A stretch of DNA of 37,469 bases from NCBI RefSeq assembly GCF_004793545.1, contig NZ_SRYA01000047.1, positions 1 through 37,469 of the forward strand, in the 5' to 3' direction. Position numbers and translations under genes: made by a program. Positions 1 through 7,021 of the stretch are shown here, piece after piece. The notes under the pieces are model-generated. The model was not told where the DNA came from, ran no database searches, and saw only the letters and a program-made list of their open reading frames with translations. This stretch comes from Petralouisia muris (lineage in GTDB: Bacteria > Bacillota > Clostridia > Lachnospirales > Lachnospiraceae). Position 1 is the first letter of the stretch, and each line of letters begins with the position of its first letter.

Positions 1-71
1 TTGCGGCATTTAAGGAGGTGACTTTACATTATTTTTCGCTTTACATTAGCCCAGTAATGTTTAGCTCAACA
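1..71 (+). mobile_element. Probable end of an IS21-like insertion sequence
   Basis: The block holds two direct copies of CTTTACATTA seventeen bases apart, followed by an imperfect inverted repeat (GCCCAGTAATGTT / AACATTATTGGGC) that overlaps the 3' end of the broken methyltransferase. Repeated TTTACATT units near a terminus and a TG end dinucleotide fit IS21-family ends as I know them. The neighbouring methyltransferase stops matching its family exactly here, which supports an insertion. The element itself lies outside the window, so the family is an inference. Confidence 0.4.
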
Positions 72-599
72 TTATTGGGCGTCAAGCACTCTCCAAGCTG
101 CGTCAACTGCTGCCCCTCTAACCATTCCTGCGGTTGCCCATTCGCCACTTGCAGGCATTGGAATACTGGTTTTTGTGATTTTTTCAAGCACGGCTCTAAA
201 ATCTGCTCCGTTGGCTGATGAAAAAGCACCGGGTACATTCTCCCAAATAATGAAAGTTGGATATTTACCATTTGTTGCTAACCTCATTTCCTCAATAATT
301 CTAATCGCTTCCATGAACAACCCGGAACGGTTGCCCTTTAATCCTTTTCGCTGTCCGGCAATACTCAAATCTTGACACGGACTCCCAAAAGTGATTATAT
401 CCACGGGTTGTATCTCATCTCCCTTTAATTCCGTGACGCTTCCAACGTGCATTACTTCCGGGAAACGATACCTTGTTATGTCTATGCAGTTTTGCTCTAT
501 TTCAGCGGCCCAAATCGGCTTTATACGCCCTGTAAGGTATGCTGCATAGCAAAACCCGCCGATACCGTCAAATAGGCTTCCTAATGTCAATTCTCGCAA
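72..599 (-). pseudogene. DNA (cytosine-5) methyltransferase, 3'-truncated
   Basis: This is the N-terminal half of a Dcm-type C5 methyltransferase, which transfers a methyl group from SAM to cytosine in DNA. Motif I is LFDGIGGF (residues 9-16), the catalytic Cys sits in motif IV GSPCQDLS (about residue 75), and motif VI ENVPG is at about residue 120. The start is TTG behind AAAGGGGCGG. The frame ends at ...RVLDAQ then TAA, where family members normally continue with Y-x-V-P-Q-R-R and the target-recognition domain. At 175 residues it is about half normal length and lacks motifs IX and X. The break coincides with IS-like repeats at 1-71, so the enzyme is probably inactive. It is the last gene of the phage-like operon. 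Confidence 0.8.
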
Positions 600-601
600 T
601 A

Positions 602-799
602 TTACCGCCCCTTTCTGCCGTTCCTCAACTTAAACATGATTATAAAAATTTCTGATTTTATCAGCTTTATAATTCTGCCTATTGCAGACTCTCTTTGTAT
701 CCTCATTTCCGGCAATTCTATTTCCTGTATCCTTTTTATAGGCTTTCCGTCCATGTATACTGCTGCATTTCTTATTTTTTCATAGTCCTTTGTCGGCAT
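602..799 (-). CDS. Small hypothetical phage-like protein
   Basis: This is a 65-residue basic protein beginning MPTKDYEKIRNAAVYMDGKP. It sits two bases upstream of the methyltransferase start in the same operon and is preceded by a purine-rich ribosome site (AAGGGGCGG, the same type used before the next gene). I recognise no domain. The C-terminal half (GRIIKLIKSEIFIIMFKL) could be a short hydrophobic or amphipathic helix. It is supported by tight packing and a good ribosome site rather than by homology. Confidence 0.55.
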   Translation of the reverse strand: MPTKDYEKIRNAAVYMDGKPIKRIQEIELPEMRIQRESAIGRIIKLIKSEIFIIMFKLRNGRKGR

Positions 800-818
800 A
801 TTACCGCCCCTTTCCTTT

Positions 819-1103
819 TTACCAATCCTCCAGTTTCAAAATACGCTGCCTTTGGTTCTCTATGGTCTGTTTCATACCCTCAATTTGATTAGGCGTTACG
901 TCCGCATTTTCAAACATAAACAAGACTTCAACCGCCCTTTCTGTACTTACCCCTCTTTTAAGGCGTGGCTTTTTGGTTTTCGGGTCAATCTCTGTCAGCC
1001 TGTGGCTCTTAAATTTCTTTTTCTTTGGCTCTTCCTTTGGCAACGCCTTTTTCATCATGCTTAGGTACGGTATCCCCGCCCCGGCTAATCCGTCTATCCT
1101 CAT
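819..1103 (-). CDS. Small hypothetical phage-like protein, basic then helical
   Basis: The protein has 94 residues. The N-terminal half is lysine-rich (PKEEPKKKKFKSHRL). The C-terminal 40 residues (about 52-94) read as a helix with E/Q/R heptads ending ...TIENQRQRILKLEDW, so a short coiled coil is plausible. It lies between the DUF4406 gene (three bases upstream in transcription order) and the 65-residue gene. The family and function are unknown. A DNA- or protein-binding role is only a guess from composition. Confidence 0.55.
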   Translation of the reverse strand: MRIDGLAGAGIPYLSMMKKALPKEEPKKKKFKSHRLTEIDPKTKKPRLKRGVSTERAVEVLFMFENADVTPNQIEGMKQTIENQRQRILKLEDW

Positions 1104-1106
1104 AAG

Positions 1107-1400
1107 CTACACCCCTAATATCTGATAACCCATATCAAACGCCCTGTGATATTCCATATATGCCCCTTTGCTTTCTTCCCAATCGGGCAACATATAAATA
1201 GAATCGCACATATCCAGTAGGCAAAGGCTTACTTTCATGTATTCTGCGTGTGTCGTGCTTTCCGGCATTTCCTGTAAGATTAGTGCCGGATTGATTACCT
1301 CGCACCCTTTGCACTGCTGCCTTACTTTCTTTTCTGCTTCCTTAAATTTTTCTATGTATCCGCTATCGCCTGTTATCTTCCCGCTGATGTATATTTTCAT
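1107..1400 (-). CDS. DUF4406 protein (nucleoside deoxyribosyltransferase-like fold)
   Basis: The 97-residue protein begins MKIYISGKITGD and contains a D-x-x-x-x-LPDWEESKGA-x-x-E segment at about residues 68-84. Both are typical of DUF4406, a Rossmann-like family related to nucleoside 2-deoxyribosyltransferases and very common in Firmicute phages. The GKITG start and the WExSxGAxxE motif correspond to the nucleotide-binding and catalytic regions of that superfamily. The biochemical activity of DUF4406 is not established. Its start lies inside the end of the RecU gene (38-base overlap), as in tightly packed phage early operons. It ends with TAG. Confidence 0.8.
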   Translation of the reverse strand: MKIYISGKITGDSGYIEKFKEAEKKVRQQCKGCEVINPALILQEMPESTTHAEYMKVSLCLLDMCDSIYMLPDWEESKGAYMEYHRAFDMGYQILGV

Positions 1401-2076
1401 AGAATGTTGCCCCCTCTATATCGTTTAATATGTTTTCAAATATCATGTCCGACTTTCCTACATTTGCCTTTTTCCTGTATATAACTTCCTTTATCAGCTT
1501 ATCAAGAAAATGTACCGCACCGTCAAACCTTACCTTGTACCCCTTTATATCCTCTGCCTTTAGGTACTGTCTGCCGTACATCTCTTTCATATCTCGCCAT
1601 ACATTCCACGGTATAAAGAAAAAATCATCTTGAATATTGACGCATACCCCACACAACGCCCCTAATCGGTTGTGCTTTTCCAACACGTCCATTTGTGTAT
1701 CTGTCAGCACATTTCTTGTTATCCTGTCTTTGCTTGTCCTTTTTGCTTCAAATACGATTGACCTCCCACCGTGTAGGGTCCCTTGAAAATCGGGTTGCGC
1801 CGGGGTGCTAAAACGTCCTGTGAATATTCCGTTTTGGCTTTTCTTTGATACTCGGAACGGTTCGGGCGTTTTGTCTATTGCTGCTATGCCGTGCTGCTGA
1901 TACATTCTGCACCCGGCTAAAATCTCCCTTTCAAAGTGCTGCCCCTGTGCGTTATTCTGCCTGTTTTTGTACTGCTGCCTTAACTTCTCTGTATCTATTG
2001 GCATTTCCCTTGCCGTCTGCCATGCCCTTAACTCTCTTTCTGTGTCCGAATCGGTCACAAATCCGTTATTTCCCAT
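1363..2076 (-). CDS. RecU-like Holliday junction resolvase
   Basis: RecU-family endonucleases cut four-way DNA junctions during recombination and replication. The nuclease core runs from about residue 90: QPDFQGTL, then SIVFEAKRT with the metal-binding D...E-x-K pattern, then TDTQMDVLEKHNRLGALCGVCV, and the IPW segment near residue 157. The family is usually about 200 residues; this one is 237 with an extra N-terminal helical stretch (residues 1-50). Phage copies are usually encoded with replication genes, as here. The C-terminal 38 bases overlap the DUF4406 gene, and the start lies just inside the end of the upstream interrupted gene. Confidence 0.8.
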   Translation of the reverse strand: MGNNGFVTDSDTERELRAWQTAREMPIDTEKLRQQYKNRQNNAQGQHFEREILAGCRMYQQHGIAAIDKTPEPFRVSKKSQNGIFTGRFSTPAQPDFQGTLHGGRSIVFEAKRTSKDRITRNVLTDTQMDVLEKHNRLGALCGVCVNIQDDFFFIPWNVWRDMKEMYGRQYLKAEDIKGYKVRFDGAVHFLDKLIKEVIYRKKANVGKSDMIFENILNDIEGATFYENIHQREDNRR

Positions 2077-2308
2077 GCTTTACCGCCTCCCATTCCACCA
2101 ACTGCAGTACCTTAATATTGTTAATCTCATACATAAATGTTACTTGCTGCCTTTTAAACGAATGTACCGCCAAAATATCCGTTATTGTTACCTCTGCCGT
2201 TTTTGCTGTTACGGGGCCGCCAATTACCGCTACGCCCTCATAAAATGTAATATTGACTTTATCCCCTACCTCATATGGGCAATGTGCTACAAATGCCGAC
2301 TGCTACAT
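2066..2308 (-). pseudogene. Small phage gene interrupted by a stop at codon 2
   Basis: A good ribosome site (AAAGGAGAAAAGAAT) precedes an ATG at 2306-2308, which is followed at once by TAG (2303-2305) and then by 78 open codons beginning QSAFVAHCPYEVGDKV and ending ...VEWEAVKHGK, TAA. No ATG, GTG or TTG start in this frame follows the stop early enough to rescue most of the product. The peptide has a beta-rich look (DKVNITFYEGVAVIGGPV) but I do not recognise a family. Simple explanations are a nonsense mutation or a sequencing error. TAG is used as a normal stop by neighbours (for example at 1107), so genome-wide recoding is unlikely. Confidence 0.55.
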
Positions 2309-2667
2309 ATTCTTTTCTCCTTTCTTTTCTGTGCTTCCAATTCCCCTTTGCTGCAATTAGATTTCATACAGATTTCATGTATTTTTAACGTGTAATACTC
2401 TTTCCCCGGCTCTGCTCCCCATTCTTCCCGACCTGTCTTTATATCCAGTGTGCATAATGCTATAAATTCCGGTCTACTGCTGCCGTATCCGTTCCTAAAT
2501 CTGATTTCCCTTTTATCGCCCCCACTGGGTATAGCAGAATAAGGGTACATATCAAATATTTTCTTGAAACGGCTTATGTAATACGGCTTTATCTCCCTGT
2601 ATTCTTCTTTCTTTTCCCCGGACAGAATCATATAAAACCATTTACCCATTATTGGAAGTGTCAGCAT
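2287..2667 (-). CDS. ASCH-domain protein
   Basis: The 126-residue protein opens LTLPIMGKWFYMILSGEKKEEYREIKPYY. This is the typical ASCH start (PUA-like beta barrel), where the G-x-K-x-x-E-x-R region lines a putative RNA- or nucleotide-binding groove. ASCH proteins are frequent in phages of Firmicutes and are thought to bind RNA. The exact role here is unknown. The gene overlaps the start of the exonuclease end by seven bases, and its own 3' end overlaps the interrupted small gene. The C-terminus is unusually basic (KGELEAQKRKEKR). Confidence 0.7.
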   Translation of the reverse strand: MLTLPIMGKWFYMILSGEKKEEYREIKPYYISRFKKIFDMYPYSAIPSGGDKREIRFRNGYGSSRPEFIALCTLDIKTGREEWGAEPGKEYYTLKIHEICMKSNCSKGELEAQKRKEKRICSSRHL

Positions 2668-3173
2668 TGTTTTCCGCTCCCCTCTATCATCTTTTTGTAG
2701 CAGTACAGGGTTGCTTTTACATCCTCTAAAGAATCGTGTGCCTTAAATTCATATCCATAATACTTTGCACACTTTGTAAGGCTCTGCCGTTTGTAAGAAT
2801 CGTGGAAGCTGTCGTATTCGCCGTATATCCTTGCAAACATTAACATAGGGTCAACCCATTTTCCGGGGTCTATGTAGATTCCGTAAGCCTTTAAAAATCC
2901 ATTTTCAAAATCTGCATTATAGGCTATAACTTCATCTGCTGCCGTCAATATTTCTTTTACCTTTTCCCGGCATAATTCAAACGGCGGTTTACTCGTTACC
3001 CTGTGTGGCGTAATTCCGTTTATCTTCTGTGCTGCTTCCCATGTGCTGTGCCTAAGCGGTTTACAATATGTGTTGTAAAGCGTATTGTAATTTTCATCAA
3101 TGATAGATACCTGCAGTATTTCATCAATCCCCGCTTTTAATCCTGTTGTTTCAAAATCAATTACCGCTATCAT
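2661..3173 (-). CDS. DnaQ-like 3'-5' exonuclease (DEDDh)
   Basis: This is a 170-residue exonuclease of the DnaQ/epsilon type, which removes nucleotides from DNA 3' ends. ExoI is DFETTGLKAG (residues 6-15), ExoII is AYNADFENGFL (about 90-100), and ExoIII is the HDSLEDVKAT segment near residue 145, giving the D-E-D-H-D catalytic set. Only the exonuclease domain is present, so it acts alone or with a phage polymerase encoded elsewhere. The start codon overlaps the methylase stop (ATGA), which implies translational coupling. Confidence 0.85.
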   Translation of the reverse strand: MIAVIDFETTGLKAGIDEILQVSIIDENYNTLYNTYCKPLRHSTWEAAQKINGITPHRVTSKPPFELCREKVKEILTAADEVIAYNADFENGFLKAYGIYIDPGKWVDPMLMFARIYGEYDSFHDSYKRQSLTKCAKYYGYEFKAHDSLEDVKATLYCYKKMIEGSGKQC

Positions 3174-3871
3174 GCCTGTATTTCTCCTTTCCTCATTCTC
3201 TGTTTTATCCTGTCTTTAATGCTTGTCAGCTTTTTCTCTGCTTCTAGCCGTTCCTCTGCCAATCCGCAATAATACGGGTCAATCTCAAACCCTATAAAGT
3301 CGTGTCCTGTCCTGTGTACTGCTATCAGACAACTACCGCTTCCGGCGTGTGTGTCTATAATCTTATCCCCGGCGTTTGCGTAACGTCTGATAATCATTTC
3401 ATACAGTCTTACAGGCTTTTGGTTCGGGTGTATGCGTATTTCCTTATTCTTCATATCGCCCTGTAGCATACCATTCCAACGAAAAGCAAACTTTCTTACC
3501 GCCGTGTCAAAACTGGTCCATGCTAATTCACAATCCGCAAAATCTGTATACTCATTCTGCTTATCCCATACAATCCAACAACTGCTATCTATCGGTATCC
3601 GGCTTATAAAATGGTTAGCACCGAATATAATTTGATTCTTGCTTATCCTAAACAGTTCTTCAAAGTATGCCGGCCCCGGCGCTTCCCTGTCTTTTCCCTC
3701 ATACGGTTTATAATCCTGTGGAATTGCCAAACCGCCCCTATATTTATTTTTCTGTCCGGCTTCCCCTATTCCATACGGCACATCTACTATTGCCAATTCA
3801 AAAAACTTATCGGGAAACTGTTTCATACCTACCAAGCAATCCACATTATGAATTTTGTTTAACTCATACAA
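3170..3871 (-). CDS. Site-specific DNA methyltransferase (N4-cytosine/N6-adenine type)
   Basis: The 233-residue SAM-dependent enzyme has motif IV as DVPYGIG (residues 30-36; the usual form is DPPYG or SPPY). Near residue 170 it has HPNQKPVRLYEMIIRRY, followed by the SAM-binding motif I as DTHAGSGS (about 183-190) and GFEIDPYYCGLAEERL. The order catalytic motif then SAM motif is that of the beta class. No restriction endonuclease is next to it, so it is probably an orphan phage methylase that protects phage DNA. V in place of the first P of DPPY is a mild deviation. Its start lies 13 bases inside the end of the radical SAM gene. Confidence 0.85.
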   Translation of the reverse strand: MYELNKIHNVDCLVGMKQFPDKFFELAIVDVPYGIGEAGQKNKYRGGLAIPQDYKPYEGKDREAPGPAYFEELFRISKNQIIFGANHFISRIPIDSSCWIVWDKQNEYTDFADCELAWTSFDTAVRKFAFRWNGMLQGDMKNKEIRIHPNQKPVRLYEMIIRRYANAGDKIIDTHAGSGSCLIAVHRTGHDFIGFEIDPYYCGLAEERLEAEKKLTSIKDRIKQRMRKGEIQA

Positions 3872-4803
3872 TCTATATCACGCTCCAATCTCTGCCTTAT
3901 CCACGGTCTTTTATCTAAATACTCTTTCCATGTTTCTTTTCTGTACAAATTGCCGTATATATAACGGTTGGTAAATTCAAGCTGTGCTTTGTTTGGTCTG
4001 ATTCCTAAACCCTCGTTTCTTTCTGCCTGTGCGTAAAGGTGTATGCCCTTATGACGTTTTAACCTCTGTACCCTGTAGTCTGCTTCGTCTAGGTCTTTCC
4101 GCACCAACACATATATAAATAACCTGTACGGCTTTATACCTCTGCTGCCTAACATTTCCGCTACCCTGTCAATGCTTTCTATCTGCCCTATTGTGTCGCA
4201 TGAAAACCGAATCCACTTTATCCAGTCCAACCCCGCCAATATATCCGCTACCTCTTCTGTAACTAATCTTGCGTCCATGCCTTGATTGAGGTCTATTTTC
4301 CACCCTTTGCCTATCATGTCCTTTAGCTGCTCTATGCCATATCTGCAAGCCAATATATTGTTATCCATAAGTATTAGATTAGGCGTATCGAATCTAACTA
4401 GCTGCGTCCATTTCCTGTACGGCTTTATATTCCCCTCTTTCTGCGGTACATAGCACCACGGGCATTTTCTAGGGCAACCCCTTGTAATGTACCCTATTGC
4501 ATAATCACAATCGGGATATATGGAATAATCCGGGTATATATCATCTATCTCCTGTGGCAGCTTGCTTTCTATGTCGTACCCTGTACCGCCCTTTATGGTA
4601 TCCGGCGGTAAATCCTTGTTTTCTTCTGTAAAGTCAAATATCTTTGAGGAATAAACACGGTCATAGGTCTTTACAGGGTCCCACCATTCCACGGTATCCC
4701 CCTTTGCCTTATGATAAGCTGATATTTTCATAAGGGCATAGTTTGGGAACGTCTTAGCCTTTTTAAAGTGTTCTTTTTCGCTGTCATGCAATCCTATAAT
4801 CAC
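3859..4803 (-). CDS. Phage-type radical SAM protein
   Basis: The 314-residue protein has the 4Fe-4S motif CPRKCPWC at about residues 109-116, preceded by YAIGYITRG. It then has LILMDNNILA and a run of alternating beta/alpha segments expected of a partial TIM barrel. The N-terminal 100 residues (ALMKISAYHKAKGDTVEWWD) resemble the cobalamin-binding-like domain seen before many radical SAM cores, but no DxHxxG cobalamin ligand is visible. Similar proteins occur in Clostridia phages without a known reaction. Its position between a DNA methylase and a Rep gene makes nucleic-acid modification a reasonable guess. It overlaps both neighbours (ATGA with rep). Confidence 0.75.
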   Translation of the reverse strand: MIIGLHDSEKEHFKKAKTFPNYALMKISAYHKAKGDTVEWWDPVKTYDRVYSSKIFDFTEENKDLPPDTIKGGTGYDIESKLPQEIDDIYPDYSIYPDCDYAIGYITRGCPRKCPWCYVPQKEGNIKPYRKWTQLVRFDTPNLILMDNNILACRYGIEQLKDMIGKGWKIDLNQGMDARLVTEEVADILAGLDWIKWIRFSCDTIGQIESIDRVAEMLGSRGIKPYRLFIYVLVRKDLDEADYRVQRLKRHKGIHLYAQAERNEGLGIRPNKAQLEFTNRYIYGNLYRKETWKEYLDKRPWIRQRLERDIDCMS

Positions 4804-5663
4804 TTTGCCCTATCCCTCACTTTCCGCATTTTCAGATACACGCTCCACCCTGTATAATCGTTGTACTGAAAATCTATCTTTGTAGGCTCATACCCCTTAT
4901 ATACCTTTCTCCAGTATTCTTTATCTTCCGGGGTCTTTGCCAATGTGCAAACCTTTTTGTAACTGTATTTGCTGTCGTTTTTCCTTACCTTTGGTTTTTT
5001 CAGATTCATAGAGGTACTCCACTTCTTGCACCCCTTTTTACGCTTGTTTATGTAATTTACTAACCCCTCTATGCCGTTCTCATTAGGCTGTAGCCTGTCG
5101 CAATTTACAAACCCCAAGTAATCTACATTTTTCCTGTATTCCGGGTCTTTTGCCTTTTTCCAGTTAATCCGGGTCTTGCTCCACATCAACTCCAAATCAT
5201 CACGGCTTAAACCGCCATTTATGATAATATGGTGGTGTATCCTTACCGCCTTAGTGTTTTTATCCTCTATGCCCTCTAGGGTCAACTGCTGCCCCTCTTC
5301 ATCTTCCGGGGTGTACTCTGTCACAAGCATATATTTCAAGTCCTGCCCCGTTTCCCTCTTCATCTTCCTTTTTACCCTGTCCAAATAGTTGTGTACGTTC
5401 CTTTCTGCTTCCTCTAGGGTAATAGGTAAATGCTTTTCATTGTATGTTGCTGATATATGTAAATCATCTGCCCCAAAATTGGTATTGGCTATCTGTACAA
5501 ACCGCCTTTTGCTTCTCTTATCATTCAAATTTTTCTGCTGTGTGCTGCTCTTCCCTTTTTTCTCTTTCCCCGCTTCCGGCTTATTGGTTACATGGATTAT
5601 ATCAACCTCTAAATATTCCTCTCCGCAATATATTTTTTTCTCTCTTACAAAACTTTTCCTCAT
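4800..5663 (-). CDS. HUH-type replication initiator / Rep-like protein
   Basis: This 287-residue protein looks like a rolling-circle-type Rep of the filamentous-phage gene II kind. Residues 60-160 contain the metal-binding HUH motif within RIHHHIIINGG, preceded by KYMLVTEYTPE. A later GLVNYINKRKKG segment (about residue 198) supplies a candidate nicking tyrosine next to basic residues. HUH enzymes nick one strand at an origin and stay covalently attached. The N-terminus (residues 25-55) is highly charged. The ribosome site is AAGGAGAATGATAGC. Upstream lies an intergenic region with two inverted repeats and a divergent RNA, which is where an origin or rep control would be expected. Confidence 0.7.
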   Translation of the reverse strand: MRKSFVREKKIYCGEEYLEVDIIHVTNKPEAGKEKKGKSSTQQKNLNDKRSKRRFVQIANTNFGADDLHISATYNEKHLPITLEEAERNVHNYLDRVKRKMKRETGQDLKYMLVTEYTPEDEEGQQLTLEGIEDKNTKAVRIHHHIIINGGLSRDDLELMWSKTRINWKKAKDPEYRKNVDYLGFVNCDRLQPNENGIEGLVNYINKRKKGCKKWSTSMNLKKPKVRKNDSKYSYKKVCTLAKTPEDKEYWRKVYKGYEPTKIDFQYNDYTGWSVYLKMRKVRDRAK

Positions 5664-5714
5664 GCTATCATTCTCCTTATACTATCCCTTGCATAAGGTA
5701 CACCAACTAAAACA

Positions 5715-5761
5715 TATACTTACACAACTATACATACACATAATATACTTGTGTAAGTATA
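5715..5761. promoter_or_regulatory. 13-bp perfect inverted repeat upstream of rep
   Basis: The arms TATACTTACACAA (5715-5727) and TTGTGTAAGTATA (5749-5761) are perfect complements separated by 21 bases, about 50 bases upstream of the rep start. There is no T-tract, so a terminator is unlikely. An operator, a Rep-binding origin element or an RNA structure in the rep leader would all fit. Confidence 0.55.
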
Positions 5762-5805
5762 CCCTATAAGTTATGCCCTAGATGTTAATACCCCATACAA
5801 GGTCC

Positions 5806-5841
5806 GAAACGTGCTACTTTTTTAGCCTTTTGGCACGTTTC
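5806..5841. promoter_or_regulatory. 9-bp inverted repeat beside the divergent promoter
   Basis: GAAACGTGC (5806-5814) and GCACGTTTC (5833-5841) are perfect arms 18 bases apart, ending 14 bases before the -35 box of the plus-strand promoter at 5856. The position suits an operator controlling that promoter or the minus-strand rep transcript. Confidence 0.45.
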
Positions 5842-5855
5842 TTTAGGCTTGCTTA

Positions 5856-5884
5856 TTGACTTTCAACACGCCTTATAGTATAAT
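5856..5884 (+). promoter_or_regulatory. Near-consensus sigma-A promoter for a small RNA
   Basis: TTGACT (5856-5861) and TATAAT (5879-5884) are separated by exactly 17 bases and point to the plus strand, against all the genes of this region. The predicted start is near 5891. Confidence 0.8.
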
Positions 5885-5890
5885 TTGAAT

Positions 5891-5964
5891 AGGTGTAATT
5901 ATTGCTATAAGGCAGCAATGAAAAGGTGTTTGCGTCAGCCACTATGCAAACGCCTTTTCTTTTT
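5891..5964 (+). ncRNA. Candidate small RNA, about 74 nt, antisense-oriented beside rep
   Basis: The RNA is defined by the consensus promoter ending at 5884 and an intrinsic terminator ending at about 5964. It would fold into two hairpins: ATTGCT/AGCAAT (5901-5906 with 5914-5919) and the 13-bp terminator stem. A short ATG frame at 5918 runs through the terminator and is not a convincing gene. The 3' end overlaps the tail of the YopX-like gene on the other strand by about 20 bases. A counter-transcribed or trans-acting regulator of phage or plasmid replication is an inference from position. Confidence 0.6.
5921..5964. terminator. Bidirectional intrinsic terminator
   Basis: Arms AAAAGGTGTTTGC (5921-5933) and GCAAACGCCTTTT (5946-5958) pair with one G-T wobble and are followed by TCTTTTT on the plus strand. 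On the minus strand the same hairpin ends in CCTTTT and contains the stop codon (TAG, 5942-5944) of the YopX-like gene. It therefore probably ends both the small RNA and the minus-strand operon. Confidence 0.75.
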
Positions 5965-6559
5965 GTTCTCCTTTCCTGTATACTTTTGTTGCAAAATCCG
6001 CTGTCAAATATCCCCCGCAGTCCTTATGCCTTGCCATATAAGCACAACTAAGCAATGTATGATTGCATTTAAGGCAAGTCAGCTTTAAGTACGGATACGG
6101 CGTTATCTGTACATCCAGTGCGGGTAGATATGGTATTTCCCTTTCTGTATCAACGCAGTACCTCATGCCCTCTACAAAATCGGGAAAATCTATCATATTG
6201 CCGATTACCTTTATATCCTCTGTCTGTAAATCCGCAATCCCTAAAATCTCGCCGTTTATTATGTCTACCGCTGTTTCTGTGTCCTGTATGATGAAATAGC
6301 CTATTTCCTGTTCTGTTTCGTAAAGTAATATGTCGCTTTCAAAAATTCCACATTTCCGGCGGTCTACCGCCCCTGTATCCCTACATAGCGTTTCTATGCT
6401 TATCTCATATACATTTGCACCCGGATAACCGCCCTTGTCTATGTAATGACCTACGGGGCGTTTTGCCCCGTCTACTGGTCTAATTGGCGGTTCTGTTATA
6501 TAATCGCCCTGTACCCATATAGGGCAAGGCGTGTTACTGCTTTTGGCTCTCGCTTTCAT
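5942..6559 (-). CDS. YopX-like phage protein (copy 2) with C-terminal cysteine cluster
   Basis: The 205-residue protein carries a YopX-type segment in residues 60-95 (ETLCRDTGAVDRRKCGIFESDIL), the phage family that usually reads TGLKDKNGKEIFEGDI. The C-terminal 60 residues hold CLKCNHTLLSC and later HKDCGGYL, which looks like a small zinc-binding knuckle. I chose the ATG at 6559 because AAAGGGCGG lies just upstream; an ATG six codons earlier has no such site. The gene overlaps the preceding YopX-like gene by 26 bases. YopX function is unknown. Confidence 0.65.
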   Translation of the reverse strand: MKARAKSSNTPCPIWVQGDYITEPPIRPVDGAKRPVGHYIDKGGYPGANVYEISIETLCRDTGAVDRRKCGIFESDILLYETEQEIGYFIIQDTETAVDIINGEILGIADLQTEDIKVIGNMIDFPDFVEGMRYCVDTEREIPYLPALDVQITPYPYLKLTCLKCNHTLLSCAYMARHKDCGGYLTADFATKVYRKGEQKEKAFA

Positions 6560-7010
6560 GTACCGCCCTTTCTGCAACTGCGCCTATAATTTCCATTAGC
6601 AAAGTATCATCTATCCCCATAGGGTCAACGCATGGTAAAAGCTGATGTATAATTCCGTCCGGGTCAATCCAACGGAAAACAACCACACCTGCCAACCTTA
6701 CTTTTACTGTTTCTCCCTCGAATCCCGGCAATGTGTTGTATTCCCTGTCTACCGTTGCACGGTCAACGACAAACTCCCTTACCTCGCCGTCAACTAACAG
6801 GGTTACAATATCCCCGGTGTACATCCGCTTGCCGTGCTTGTCCGTGTATTCTGTTTCTTCTCCAAGTGTTGTAGGGTCAATGTCGTAAAAATCGCCGTTT
6901 GGCGTTCCTATCTCTGCTATTTCCTCTGTTTCAAAACCGTATGAGGGCATACCGTACACCCACTTATACGCCTGTTTTTTCCTGTCAAAAGTTAAACCTC
7001 TATATTTCAT
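6534..7010 (-). CDS. YopX-like phage protein (copy 1)
   Basis: The 158-residue protein starts MKYRGLTFDRKKQAYKWVYG, typical of YopX-family proteins. It has the conserved core YTDKHGKRMYTGDIVTL at residues 54-70, followed by a small beta domain. These proteins are frequent in phages and conjugative elements of Firmicutes, and their function is unknown. Together with the next gene it forms a tandem pair of diverged paralogues. Confidence 0.75.
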   Translation of the reverse strand: MKYRGLTFDRKKQAYKWVYGMPSYGFETEEIAEIGTPNGDFYDIDPTTLGEETEYTDKHGKRMYTGDIVTLLVDGEVREFVVDRATVDREYNTLPGFEGETVKVRLAGVVVFRWIDPDGIIHQLLPCVDPMGIDDTLLMEIIGAVAERAVHESESQKQ

Positions 7011-7021
7011 CTGCTGCCTCC

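Noticed and set aside
2066-2308. Genome-wide TAG recoding (stop reassigned to Gln)
   Set aside because: Several intact genes in the same operon end with TAG (for example at 1107 and 5942), so TAG is a working stop here.
5885-6088. A 67-codon plus-strand gene after the promoter at 5856
   Set aside because: The strong terminator at 5921-5964 lies inside it, the ribosome site is poor and most of it is antisense to the YopX-like gene.
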